Source: JBEKZD01 sp050013395 | GTDB taxonomy: Bacteria; Verrucomicrobiota; Verrucomicrobiia; Palsa-1439 | Direction of reading: 5' to 3' | NCBI GenBank assembly: GCA_050013395.1 | Contig: JBEKFI010000001.1 | Coordinates: 1-64,000, forward strand | Length of the DNA stretch: 64,000 nucleotides | In this document: positions 17,578-26,057 of the stretch, piece after piece | How the letters are laid out: every line of letters starts with the position of its first letter | Numbering within the stretch: the stretch's first letter is position 1 | The notes under the pieces: generated by a model | What the model saw: only the letters and a program-made list of their open reading frames with translations | What the model was told of the DNA's origin: nothing | The model's database searches: none | Position numbers and translations under genes: made by a program

Positions 17578-18056
17578 AAACGAAAAAGAGAGGCCGGTAA
17601 CTGTGATCCTAGAATGTCCTCCGACTCCTGGCCCACGAGGTAACTGTCTCTGCCATGTAGGCGTCGGTGACTAACCGCGTCCATTTCCTCTCCCTGGTCG
17701 TGGTGTATAAACCCCGTGAGGTCGGGACAGCAAGCAGAAAAAGACCAAGAAGACCAAAGCGGGATGACCCGACCGTGCGTTTGCACTGAGGTTTTGGCGG
17801 ACAACTCAGCCGCCTTGAAGAAACCGCCGGGCTGCTTGGAGAAACTCGCGGGCAGTGCGCGGACATCTCGGCGCCATCACCAGCGGAGACACTAACCAAT
17901 TTTCGTCGCAGCTTCGTCTGCAATCCGCTATTCGTTTAAGATGTTACCCTGAGTGGAGTGAAGGGTCTCGGTCGTCGGGAGGTTCGGAAACGGCAGAGAT
18001 TTGCCGTCACACGACGGACGGCCCGCAGCGGTTTCGCCCGCCACTGGGGGATCAGA
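17578..18056. other. Intergenic region
   Basis: About 480 bases without a supported gene. Open frames on the minus strand here are short and lack conserved features. The last 100 bases hold the upstream region of the spermidine-synthase-like gene. Confidence 0.5.
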
Positions 18057-20648
18057 ATGACAAACAGTAGACAAGTTGCGGCCCGGTCCAATGGACGACT
18101 CATCATCTTGGCAGTCGGCGCGCTCGGTTTCTCTTCCGTCATTACGCAGTTGGCGTTAATGCGGGAGATGCTGGGAGCGTTTGCGGGCAACGAGATGGCG
18201 TTGGGAATCATTCTCGGCAACTGGCTGCTGTTGACGGGAATCGGCGCGTGGCTCGGCCGGACCAGCAACCGTCTCCGCAATCCACGACTCTTGCTCGTAC
18301 TCTTACTCTTGCTCGTCGCTCTCCTGCCGCTGGCGCAGGTGTATCTGCTTCGAACATTGCGCGATGTGGTGTTCGTCCGGGGCGCATTGGTCGGCGTGAC
18401 TGAGACGATCCTGGCAAGTTTTGTCCTGTTGTTGCCTTACTGCATCGTGTCCGGATTTCTGCTGACGCTGGCGTGCGCGATTGTGGGAGCGGCGTCCCCG
18501 CCGCGATGTGTAGGGGCCGGTCGCGGCGGGGACGCCGCTCCCACGAGTACAGAGGAAATTGGGGCGTCCGGTATTGGCCGGGTGTATGTCGCGGACAGCG
18601 TCGGCAGCATTGCCGGTGGTGTGCTGTTCAGCTTCGTCCTCGTCCGATGGTTGGATCATTTCGCCATGCTGTATCTGCCGGCCCTGCTGAATCTCATGAT
18701 GGCGGGAGTTCTGGCGTGGAACTACAGTGGCGACGAACGAATTGTTGGCCGCGAAGCCGAAGACGCCGCTCGTCGTGAAGCGGCAAAGGCACAAGAAGAC
18801 GCAAAAGGAAGCATTGCCTCTTCCGTTTTTGCGACACTTTGCGCCTTTTTGCGGCAATTGATCTGTCGTCGATGGTTGCTCGTTTGTGTTGTGACGGTCA
18901 TCACGCTGGCGGTAGTGGCACTGATGTTCCTCACCGACATGGATGCAGTTTCGACGGCGCGGCAGTTTGCGGGACAGAAGATTGTTTTCAGGAAGAATTC
19001 GCCTTACGGCAAGCTCATCGTGACGGAATCGGCGGGACAATTCAACTTCATCGAGAACGGCCTGCCGATCATCTCGACGCACAACGTCGAGCAGGTGGAA
19101 GAAACCGTTCACTACGCCATGGCGCAGCGGCCCGACGCGCGCAAGGTGTTGCTGGTGTCGGGCGGCGTGTCGGGAACGGCGAAAGAAATCCTGAAGTACG
19201 GTGTGAGCGAGGTGACCTACGTGGAACTCGACCCGCTCATCATCGAGGCGGGACGGAAGTACCTGCCGGACAGCCTGGCCGACCCGCGGATCAAGGTGGT
19301 CAACACGGATGGACGGCTGTTTGTGAGAGAGGTAGGGCGCGACCGCCGGGCGCGCCGTGGTCCCGACGAAAGCGGGCGGCCCGGCGGTCCGCCCCTACCG
19401 GAAGTGGGTTGCGATGTGGTGATTGTGGACGTGCTTGCGCCGTCCACATCGCAGATCAACCGGTTCTATACCGCCGAGTTTTTCGGCGAGGTCAAACTAA
19501 TATTGACGCCGGGCGGCGTGCTTTCTCTGTCGCTGGGGCGTTACGAAAACTACGTCAGCAAAGAACTGGCACGAATGCTGGCATCGGCTCATGCGACGTT
19601 GAGGCAATCGTTCCGAAACGTGCTCGTGATTCCGGGCGGACGCGTTTTCTTTCTGGCATCGGATGGCGAACTCTTTCCTGATATTGCGGCACGAATCGAG
19701 CAACGGCGCATCCCGACGCAGTTGGTGAATCGGCATTACCTCGATGCGATGTTGACGCCCGACCGGATAAGCGATCTGCAGCGGGCGATGGCGCAAACTG
19801 CAGCCGTGAACAGGGATTTCAGCCCGGTCTTATACTATTACCATTTGATGCACTGGATGAGCCAGTTCAAGGTCAGGTTCGGTGTTCTGGAGACGGCGTT
19901 GCTGGTCGCGCTCGCGGTTTATCTGTTCACGATTCGTCCGGTGCCGCTGGCAATCTTCGTGTCGGGATTAGCGGCGTCGGCGCTTGAGGTCGTGTTGTTG
20001 CTCGGTTTCCAGATTCTTTACGGCTCGGTCTATGGGCAATTGGGAATCATCGTCACGATGTTCATGGCAGGGTTGGCGGTCGGAGCGTGGGTGGGAAACC
20101 GGGGCCTGATGCGCAACGACACGAACCCTCACCCTGGCCCCCGGTCGCCTCTGGCGCCGCCTACGGCGGGTAAACCTCTCCCTTCGCGGAAGGGAGAGGG
20201 AAATTTCTCTCCCACGTCATCGGGGGAGAGGATCAAGGTGAGGGGGCAAGCTGTTCATACCGGAGATTGGGAGGCGATGCGTCTTTTGGCCGTGCTCGCC
20301 TTCGCCATTGCCGGGTTGTCGGTGCTGGTGCCGCTGGTGTTGATGGCGCTGGGACGACTGGGCGGGACGACAACCGGCCTTGTGACGGTGCGGGTGGTGA
20401 TTGCTTTGTTGACGTTTGTTCTGGCAATGTTGGTCGGCATGGAGTTTCCAGTCGCTTCTCAAGTGGAGTTTGTCGGTCGTGCCGCCACTGCGTCGCGGTT
20501 GTACACGGCCGATTTCGTCGGCGCATCTCTGGGTGCGTTGCTGGCGAGCACGTTTCTGATTCCGTTGATCGGCGTGACGGCGGTGTGTCTGCTGACGGCG
20601 GGACTGAACGTCATCGGCGGAGCGGTCGTTTTGTTGAGAAGACAATAG
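18057..20648 (+). CDS. Second membrane spermidine-synthase-like protein with repeats inside its frame
   Basis: An 863-residue membrane protein. It has N-terminal helices (LIILAVGALGFSSVITQLAL), a central aminopropyltransferase-like Rossmann domain (VLLVSGGVSGTAKEIL, VTYVELDPLIIEAG, VIVDVLAPSTSQ, FYTAEFF) and a C-terminal block of helices. Three palindromic repeats of intergenic type are translated within it: at 18483-18544 (SPPRCVGAGRGGDAAPTS), 19332-19398 (GRDRRARRGPDES) and 20126-20246 (NPHPGPRSPLAPP and following). A purine-rich dispersed word near 18760-18860 adds a further charged loop. All keep the frame and fall in loops between conserved blocks, including just before the conserved EVGCDVVIVD strand. 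The ATG at 18057 is chosen; an upstream start adds residues without family character. The substrate is unknown. Confidence 0.8.
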   Translation: MTNSRQVAARSNGRLIILAVGALGFSSVITQLALMREMLGAFAGNEMALGIILGNWLLLTGIGAWLGRTSNRLRNPRLLLVLLLLLVALLPLAQVYLLRTLRDVVFVRGALVGVTETILASFVLLLPYCIVSGFLLTLACAIVGAASPPRCVGAGRGGDAAPTSTEEIGASGIGRVYVADSVGSIAGGVLFSFVLVRWLDHFAMLYLPALLNLMMAGVLAWNYSGDERIVGREAEDAARREAAKAQEDAKGSIASSVFATLCAFLRQLICRRWLLVCVVTVITLAVVALMFLTDMDAVSTARQFAGQKIVFRKNSPYGKLIVTESAGQFNFIENGLPIISTHNVEQVEETVHYAMAQRPDARKVLLVSGGVSGTAKEILKYGVSEVTYVELDPLIIEAGRKYLPDSLADPRIKVVNTDGRLFVREVGRDRRARRGPDESGRPGGPPLPEVGCDVVIVDVLAPSTSQINRFYTAEFFGEVKLILTPGGVLSLSLGRYENYVSKELARMLASAHATLRQSFRNVLVIPGGRVFFLASDGELFPDIAARIEQRRIPTQLVNRHYLDAMLTPDRISDLQRAMAQTAAVNRDFSPVLYYYHLMHWMSQFKVRFGVLETALLVALAVYLFTIRPVPLAIFVSGLAASALEVVLLLGFQILYGSVYGQLGIIVTMFMAGLAVGAWVGNRGLMRNDTNPHPGPRSPLAPPTAGKPLPSRKGEGNFSPTSSGERIKVRGQAVHTGDWEAMRLLAVLAFAIAGLSVLVPLVLMALGRLGGTTTGLVTVRVVIALLTFVLAMLVGMEFPVASQVEFVGRAATASRLYTADFVGASLGALLASTFLIPLIGVTAVCLLTAGLNVIGGAVVLLRRQ
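18483..18544. repeat. 24-base perfect inverted repeat inside a gene
   Basis: Arms 18483-18506 and 18521-18544 (GTGGGAGCGGCGTCCCCGCC type) are exact complements with a 14-base spacer. It is read through in frame by the spermidine-synthase-like gene and falls between membrane helices. Confidence 0.9.
19332..19398. repeat. GTAGGG(C/G)GCGACCGCCGGGC palindrome inside a gene
   Basis: Imperfect arms of about 20 bases at the two ends (18 of 20 pair). Sister copies lie at 61792-61848 (between mvhG and mvhA) and, as a half element, at 50354-50379. This copy is translated in frame in the catalytic domain of the spermidine-synthase-like protein. Confidence 0.85.
20126..20246. repeat. Composite CCCTCACC...GGTGAGGGGG palindrome inside a gene
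   Basis: A long composite element with inner CTCTCCC/GGGAGAGG arms, of the same family as the elements that bracket the DUF559 genes. It is translated in frame (NPHPGP..., ERIKVRG) between two C-terminal membrane helices of the spermidine-synthase-like protein. Confidence 0.88.
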
Positions 20649-21023
20649 AAGACGTTCTTCATCAACCACGAAGTGCACAGCGCGGCAGAGCTGCAACCAC
20701 AACAACTACAATTGCCGCAAAGAGGCGCAAGGAACGCAAGAAACGGCGGGGCGGTTGCGGTCGTTTTCGTTCTTGCTGCTCAAACCCTGCCGGGCGTATT
20801 CTCGGCACCGTGAGGAAAGGAGATTTACCTCATTTTACGAGGCGAACGAACCAGGCGAACCAATAACTCAAAACCACCCCGAGAACTTTCGGGATGAAAT
20901 TCGCGTAGCTTCGGCTGCTGTCCAGAAAGAAGCTTGGAGCTTTGTGACAACAAGCAGCGATGGAAGTGCGCCCCACTTTGTTTGGGCACAGGTGAACCCC
21001 ACAAGTGCCAGAGGAGAACGGAT
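20649..21023. other. Intergenic region upstream of the ankyrin gene
   Basis: About 375 bases with no supported gene. It contains words typical of intergenic repeats (AACCACGAAGTGCACAGC, CCGCAAAGAGGCGCAAGGAA) and a CCCCGAGAACTTTCGGGA imperfect palindrome near 20878. Confidence 0.5.
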
Positions 21024-22928
21024 ATGAAAGCGCGTTCGAGGCTGATTGCGGCCAGCACGCTCATTTGTCTCATCGGCATTCCGGGTGTTTGTCAGGCTGC
21101 GCCCATACACGACGCGGCAGCGAACGGTGATCTTGCAGAGGTCGCGGAGTTTCTCAAGGCAAACACTTCGGTGGTGAATGCCCGAGATGCCGCTGAGCGG
21201 ACGCCCCTGCATTATGCGGCGCTCAAAGGGCACAAGGAAGTGGCTGATCTACTCTTGGCCAACGGTGCTGATGCCAATGCTCGGTCCAGTGACGGCAGCA
21301 CACTGCTTCACTTAGCTGCCGGCAATGGTAATAAAGAAGTCGTAGAGGTCTTGCTCAGCAAGGGCGCTGATGCGCATGCCGAAGACGAATCGGGCAAGAC
21401 CCCAGCGGTTCGTGCAGAGCAAGGAGGTCACGGTGATCTGGCCGGTCTGCTACTGGATTGCTTCACATTGAAAGAACTCCCTTCGGAGCGGAAAGAAGAA
21501 ATTGATCGAGAACTTAGAAAATATGTCGGGGTCGACAAGGGCGAATCCCAAATCGTCGATGCCACCAATCTGGTATACAGTGTCTTTGGGTATTCCGAAC
21601 AGGGTGATGAAGTCGACACGAAGACATACCGTTCGACGGGCAAGAAGGGACAAGTTTTCTACGGATACTACGTATCTATTGAGAAGATAAGGCCCGGCGA
21701 ATCGATGGGTATAGTCGACGACAAAGGCGTGTTTCATCCCGCTATGAAAGTCGTGAAACACAAAGCGGTGGTGAGGGAGGACTCCGTGCTTTTTCTGAAG
21801 GATAGTGAAAGGTATGTGTATCACAATGGACAATGGTATGTTTGTGCTAGGAAGGAGCGCGAGAAATCGAGCGCAGCAGCGCTTGATAGTGCAACTTTAC
21901 GCGACTCTCATCCGACTGGAAATGCAGCGGCGAAACCAATAGAGAAACAGACCGTGACTCTGATTGAGGTTCCTACGGGAATGAACGTAACAGAAGCGAT
22001 AGGGTCCGGGGCAGGGAAACGCGAGGTAGGGCAGGCGCAGAGCACACCCAGCCAAGGTCGAACATTGGGCGAGTCCTATCTACTGAAAGGCACTCCCGTA
22101 CAATTGGGAAACCGAGTCTGGTTCAACTGGGTGCGGATACGCAAACAAACAAGCGATCAAGGTGAGCGAGCTTACCGGTTTTCCGTACCCGAAGGGCAGT
22201 TGGCGTACAAGTACCTCCAAGAGCATGATGGGCAGATACAAATAGCTGAGGTTTACCCGGGTGGGCGCAACGTATTCGAGATGCCGGAGATAGTGATCCG
22301 GGCAAAGCAAGTTTCGATCAACATGGAGACCACAGGCTTGAAACAGCAGATGGGACAAGACCTAATGCGCATTTTGAGCGAACAAGGACTGGTCAAGAAC
22401 AATGATCTGCTCGATGATGTGATCTTTGTCGCGGCTCGTTTCGCAAAGGTCGAAACAGACTTTGATGTCACTCACTGGATTCCGAAAGTCTCCCTTTCTT
22501 TTGAGTCGGCCAAACCTACCAGTGGCCTTTGGCCGAGGGATCAGGGACCTGCGGTACAAACCGCGTTCGAAGCGTGGCAGATGAGGTACTTCGGCTGTGC
22601 CAACTGTCCACAGGCGGCGCCGGATGCCGATCCCGACCGCGACGGGATAAGCAACAGGAACGAATTTCTGGCGGGCACTGATCCGGGCAACGAGGCATCG
22701 TCGCTGCGGATCCTTTCCGCCGTGAGAAACGGCGATGACGTTGTGATCACGTGGAGGACGGTGGGAGGGAGGACCAACGTGTTGCAGGCCACGGCTGGCG
22801 ACACGAACGCGTTTATGGACATCAGCAAAGCTATCATCATCGCTGGCACCGGTGACATCGTGACCAACTACATCGACCGTGGTGGCATAGGTCTTCACAA
22901 GTATTACCGAATCCGCATCGAACCTTAG
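21024..22928 (+). CDS. Exported ankyrin-repeat protein with calcium-binding-type motif
   Basis: A 634-residue protein with a signal peptide (LIAASTLICLIGIPGVCQA) and three to four ankyrin repeats at about 30-150 (RTPLHYAALKGHKEVADLLL, STLLHLAAGNGNKEVVEVLL). A long middle region without recognised domains follows. Near 560-590 is a thrombospondin-type/dockerin-like acidic loop (DADPDRDGISNRNEFLAGTDP), then a beta-rich C terminus of the type found at the ends of secreted PVC-group proteins. GAGGAG sits before the ATG at 21024, which fixes the start. GC content is visibly lower than in the neighbours, which fits later acquisition. Likely role: extracellular or periplasmic protein binding. The partner is unknown. 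Confidence 0.78.
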   Translation: MKARSRLIAASTLICLIGIPGVCQAAPIHDAAANGDLAEVAEFLKANTSVVNARDAAERTPLHYAALKGHKEVADLLLANGADANARSSDGSTLLHLAAGNGNKEVVEVLLSKGADAHAEDESGKTPAVRAEQGGHGDLAGLLLDCFTLKELPSERKEEIDRELRKYVGVDKGESQIVDATNLVYSVFGYSEQGDEVDTKTYRSTGKKGQVFYGYYVSIEKIRPGESMGIVDDKGVFHPAMKVVKHKAVVREDSVLFLKDSERYVYHNGQWYVCARKEREKSSAAALDSATLRDSHPTGNAAAKPIEKQTVTLIEVPTGMNVTEAIGSGAGKREVGQAQSTPSQGRTLGESYLLKGTPVQLGNRVWFNWVRIRKQTSDQGERAYRFSVPEGQLAYKYLQEHDGQIQIAEVYPGGRNVFEMPEIVIRAKQVSINMETTGLKQQMGQDLMRILSEQGLVKNNDLLDDVIFVAARFAKVETDFDVTHWIPKVSLSFESAKPTSGLWPRDQGPAVQTAFEAWQMRYFGCANCPQAAPDADPDRDGISNRNEFLAGTDPGNEASSLRILSAVRNGDDVVITWRTVGGRTNVLQATAGDTNAFMDISKAIIIAGTGDIVTNYIDRGGIGLHKYYRIRIEP

Positions 22929-23246
22929 CTGACAAGTTAGTCGAATGTCGAAAGGTTATTGTGAAAGAGATCGAGTCAAGCCAACCTCTTTGCATCACAG
23001 ATCGTTCTCGGATGCCAGACGGGCGTTTCCTTTTCAGTGACTTTCTCTTGAACGTCCTCATCCACCGTCGCGTCGGCCGGACAGCCGGTTGGTGCGCTCG
23101 TTTTCTCTGATATATCGCCTAGCGATATATCGTCGCTCAGAAGGTCGAGACAAGGACAAACACGCCTCGTTTTCACAACAGATCGGGCCGGCTCAAGAAT
23201 TGTGTTTCGAGCGGATTGGCCCTGTGGCAATCTTGTGCAGGTACAC
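22929..23246. other. Intergenic region upstream of the radical SAM operon
   Basis: About 320 bases. A minus-strand frame here has no family features and is not called. The notable element is the GATATATCGC/GCGATATATC palindrome at 23109-23131. Confidence 0.5.
23109..23131. promoter_or_regulatory. GATATATCGC-CTA-GCGATATATC palindrome, possible operator
   Basis: A perfect ten-base inverted repeat with a three-base centre, 116 bases before the small membrane protein gene. An identical palindrome lies at 25655-25677, with a variant (TGATACATCGG/CCGATGTATCA) at 25694-25718. The operator-like symmetry suggests a dimeric regulator; a dispersed repeat is equally possible. Confidence 0.5.
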
Positions 23247-23495
23247 ATGAAAAGATTTGGTCACTATGCGATCAAGACGTTGCGGGTCACCAGTTGGCCG
23301 CTGCTGTTTTTGATGCTACTGTATTTGGTGACCGGATTCGCCATGAGCGGCCGGTTCGGGTTTGGAGTCCTGATGAACGAGAAGACAGCGCTTGCGTTTC
23401 ACAAGGCGTTGCATGTGCCGTTGCTGATGTTGTTCCCGGTGCATGCTGTCTGCGCGGTTTATCTGGCGATGCGGAGATGGCGATGGATCAAATAG
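23247..23495 (+). CDS. Small two- or three-helix membrane protein, possible b-heme type
   Basis: An 82-residue protein with hydrophobic segments PLLFLMLLYLVTGFAM and PLLMLFPVHAVCAVYLAM. Histidines at the membrane faces (FHKALH and PVHAV) resemble heme-b ligands of small cytochrome-b-like or DUF4405-type proteins. Its stop overlaps the start of the radical SAM gene, so the two are translationally coupled. It might pass electrons to that enzyme; this is inference. The ATG at 23247 is chosen since earlier codons are not membrane-like. Confidence 0.65.
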   Translation: MKRFGHYAIKTLRVTSWPLLFLMLLYLVTGFAMSGRFGFGVLMNEKTALAFHKALHVPLLMLFPVHAVCAVYLAMRRWRWIK

Positions 23496-24820
23496 GGGAG
23501 AATCCGAAATCGGAAATCCGAAGCCGAGCCACAGGCGAGACCTGCGCAGCAAATCCGAAACGGGTTGGGATCAGCCGGCGCGAGGCGATCGGGTACGGCG
23601 TTGCTGGTTTGGTCTGCCTGGCGGGAGCGAAAGGGCTGATCGACTATTTCCGGCGGTTCTTTGAGAGTGAGAGCCCCGCCGACATTTTCAAGGGCGACGC
23701 GCCGAGCGACGAAGTATGGGCGCTCTGGCAAAAGCGCGGTTGGACAAAAGAGGGTTACCACTACCTCAAGCTCGACCGCAACGTGCAGTGCAAGATCTGC
23801 CCGAACAATTGCATCCTCGCGCCCGGCGACCGCAGCCATTGCCGCAACCGGATCAACCGCAACGGCACGCTCCACACGCTGGCTTACGGCAACCCGTGCA
23901 GTTTTCACGTTGACCCGGTCGAGAAGAAACCGCTGTTCCATTTCCTGCCGGGCACCGCGTCGTTTTCGTTGGCGACCGCTGGTTGCGTGTTCCGTTGCCT
24001 GAATTGCCAGAACTGGGAAATTTCGCAGAAGAAACCCGAGGAGACGAAGGACCCGCGCGGCCCGGAGTTTCGTTTGCGTCCGCCGGTCCCGGCGGCGTTG
24101 AGCATGGAACAGATGGCGCGGCTGAGCATGTTCCCGGAAGACGTGGTGGCACTGGCCGGTGAACTGCGCTGTCCTTCGATTTCCTACACTTACTCCGAGC
24201 CGGTTGCCTTTTACGAGTACACGTACGACACGTGCAAGCTCGCCCGTGAGAAGAAAATCAGGAACATCATGGTGACGTGCGGCTCGATCGAAGAGCGGCC
24301 GCTCCGCGACCTGGCTCAATACGTGGACGCCGCACATGTTGATCTGAAGGGATTCGATGAGGACGTTTACTGGAAGCTGAACACAGGACGGCTCAAACCG
24401 ATTCTCAACACCTTGAAGACGCTTCAGGACATGGGCGTGTGGTTTGAGATCATCAACCTCGTTGTCCCAACCTATACCGACAAACCGGACACAATCGCGC
24501 GGATGTGTGATTGGCTGGTGGCGAACATCGGTCCGGATCATCCGATTCACTTCTCCCGGTTCCACCCCGCGCACAAACTCGAACACCTGCCACCGACGCC
24601 GGTGGAAACGCTGTTGCAGGCGCGCGCCATCGCGCAAAAGGCCGGCCTGCGCTACGTGTACGTCGGTAACGTCCGCGGCGTGCCCGACGTCGAAACCACG
24701 TTCTGCCCCGGCTGCAAACGCGCCATCATCGAACGCGACGTGTTTGCCATCACGAGCTTCAACATCGAAGCCGGCCACTGCAAGTTCTGCCAGACCAAGA
24801 TTGCCGGCGTGTGGTCGTGA
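23477..24820 (+). CDS. amrS: AmmeMemoRadiSam system radical SAM enzyme, with twin-arginine-type leader
   Basis: A 447-residue radical SAM protein. The [4Fe-4S] cysteines are in CVFRCLNCQNW (about residue 168), after CKICPNNCIL and HCRNRINR near residue 110, the cysteine-rich N-terminal region of AmrS. YTYSEPVAFYEYTYD, VDLKGFDEDVYWKL and HFSRFHPAHKLEHLPPTP are family motifs, and the C terminus carries a CPGCK...CKFCQ zinc or cluster site. The leader SRREAIGYGVAGLVCLAG looks like a Tat signal, which would place the enzyme outside the cytoplasm like its B-A partner at 15044-16600. Residues 6-30 include repeat-derived sequence (GAATCCGAAATC words). The start at 23477 overlaps the previous gene; 23483 is possible. 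Confidence 0.88.
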   Translation: MAMDQIGENPKSEIRSRATGETCAANPKRVGISRREAIGYGVAGLVCLAGAKGLIDYFRRFFESESPADIFKGDAPSDEVWALWQKRGWTKEGYHYLKLDRNVQCKICPNNCILAPGDRSHCRNRINRNGTLHTLAYGNPCSFHVDPVEKKPLFHFLPGTASFSLATAGCVFRCLNCQNWEISQKKPEETKDPRGPEFRLRPPVPAALSMEQMARLSMFPEDVVALAGELRCPSISYTYSEPVAFYEYTYDTCKLAREKKIRNIMVTCGSIEERPLRDLAQYVDAAHVDLKGFDEDVYWKLNTGRLKPILNTLKTLQDMGVWFEIINLVVPTYTDKPDTIARMCDWLVANIGPDHPIHFSRFHPAHKLEHLPPTPVETLLQARAIAQKAGLRYVYVGNVRGVPDVETTFCPGCKRAIIERDVFAITSFNIEAGHCKFCQTKIAGVWS

Positions 24821-24880
24821 ATGCGACTGCGGGATGGGCCGGTCGGGAGAGACCTTTGTTCTGCTGACAGCGCAATACGA

Positions 24881-25100
24881 TCAATGCCCTTGCTTGGGTG
24901 GGAATTTCTTGTCCCACTCCGCCGGACCACGGATTCCGGGACGGCCTGCGCCGGGAACATGGCTACCAAAACCACTCCCATTCCATTCGGGCTTGTAGTG
25001 ATGAATCAGGTAATCCTCGGCGGCCTCGACCATCCAATCCTCTTTGGTGATGAGGAAGCGGCACTTTAGCCGACGCGGATGGCGGGAGGAACGGGCCGCC
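24881..25100 (-). pseudogene. C-terminal relic of an Eco29kI-type (GIY-YIG) restriction endonuclease
   Basis: The minus strand reads LKCRFLITKEDWMVEAAEDY, then LIHHYKPEWN, GFGSHVPGAGRPG and AEWDKKFPPK. This matches the end of the Eco29kI family, whose pattern is LI..Y.P.WN...GFG.H.PG.GR...WD..HP. The upstream catalytic GIY-YIG part is missing or out of frame. No methyltransferase partner is adjacent. A dead fragment. Confidence 0.5.
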
Positions 25101-25653
25101 GGAGCCGTTGCTCATTTTCGCGGCGGCGCGTCGCGTGCCGCTGCAGCAGTTGGTGAAGGAATTGAACCGTGCGATGCGTGGCGAATGAAAGGAGGGACAG
25201 ACTGGTCGCGGCAAGAATGCTGCTCCCACGGGGGAAGTGACGGCGGAGACGCTTTACAGGCGGTTTGTGGCGGCAGCACCGATCACGATTTTGCGGTTGG
25301 GCGGGTGGCAAGCCGCTCTGCTTCGCAGAAAAACAAAGCCAAGAACCACGAACCGGATAGGAGATTATCTCTTTGCCCGGCGTGTTGCCGCCGCGTTTCT
25401 CGCAATCTCCGCTCGTTGCTTCGCTGCAAGGCTGGCGGCTCTCGCTTTGCCGCCCTTGCTTGCTCCAAGCTTGCAGGCGGCGGTCGGCGGCATTGCAGGG
25501 CGCGTCTTCGCCTCCTGCAATTCCTCGCGAACTCGGTTCGTTCAGTCGATCTGGTGTTCACTGCCGTTGCCGCCCTGCGGACTCCACCACAGCCGGATTC
25601 ACAGACACCTGTCACTGGCAGGTATCATGCCCAGACAGCAGGCGCTTTGGTCT

Positions 25654-25678
25654 TGATATATCGCCTAGCGATATATCA
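25654..25678. promoter_or_regulatory. TGATATATCGC-CTA-GCGATATATCA palindrome
   Basis: A perfect 11-base inverted repeat identical in its core to 23109-23131. No functional gene starts nearby on either strand. Confidence 0.5.
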
Positions 25679-25693
25679 GCGCGAGACGGGCGT

Positions 25694-25718
25694 TGATACA
25701 TCGGTATCCGATGTATCA
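25694..25718. promoter_or_regulatory. TGATACATCGG-TAT-CCGATGTATCA palindrome
   Basis: A perfect 11-base inverted repeat, 15 bases after the previous palindrome and of similar design. It also resembles the ATGT...ACAT half sites of PadR-type regulators, but no such regulator was seen in the window. Confidence 0.5.
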
Positions 25719-25867
25719 TCGGCGGGCGACAAGAGTGGACGGGGTCGCGTGAGGCGCAGCGGTTTCGGGTTTGCCGTTCTCGCTTTTAGGATCCGCGCTG
25801 ATCTGCGTTTGCCCGTGGCTGATTTCTTCTTCGTGGTTTTCGTGTGCTCCGCGGTGAAATGGAGGAG

Positions 25868-26056
25868 CTAATCCCGCTCACGTGCTTGCTGTTTCCGCAT
25901 CGCCAAGTAATAGATCACCGGCACAGCCATGCGCGACAACAGAAGCGAAGCGATTTCGCCGGCCATCAACGAGACCGCCAAGCCTTGAAAAATCGGGTCG
26001 AAGAGAATGACGCTTGCACCAACGACCACGGCGGCAGCCGTAGCAATCTCGCCTGC
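25868..26056 (-). pseudogene. C-terminal relic of an RND heavy-metal efflux pump
   Basis: The minus strand encodes VILFDPIFQGLAVSLMAGEI, then ASLLLSRMAVPVIYYLAMRK, the last two membrane helices of CusA/CzcA-type RND transporters. About 62 residues of a protein of about 1000 remain. It follows directly behind the stop of the DUF2892 gene, so the rest has been deleted. Confidence 0.75.
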
Positions 26057-26057
26057 G

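Larger units (their letters stand above)
25101..25867. other. Gene-free region with two operator-like palindromes
   Basis: About 770 bases without a supported gene; the plus-strand frames are full of unusual residues and lack motifs. A short plus fragment ending at 25188 (VPLQQLVKELNRAMRGE) looks like the tail of a lost gene. The region ends in words common to intergenic repeats of this chromosome. Confidence 0.5.

Noticed and set aside
17448..17923. Minus-strand frames between the lyase and the second spermidine-synthase-like gene
   Set aside because: Short, unlike any family, with unusual composition; considered non-coding.
22976..23248. A minus-strand 90-codon frame before the radical SAM operon
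   Set aside because: No start signal or family features, and it runs through the palindrome at 23109.
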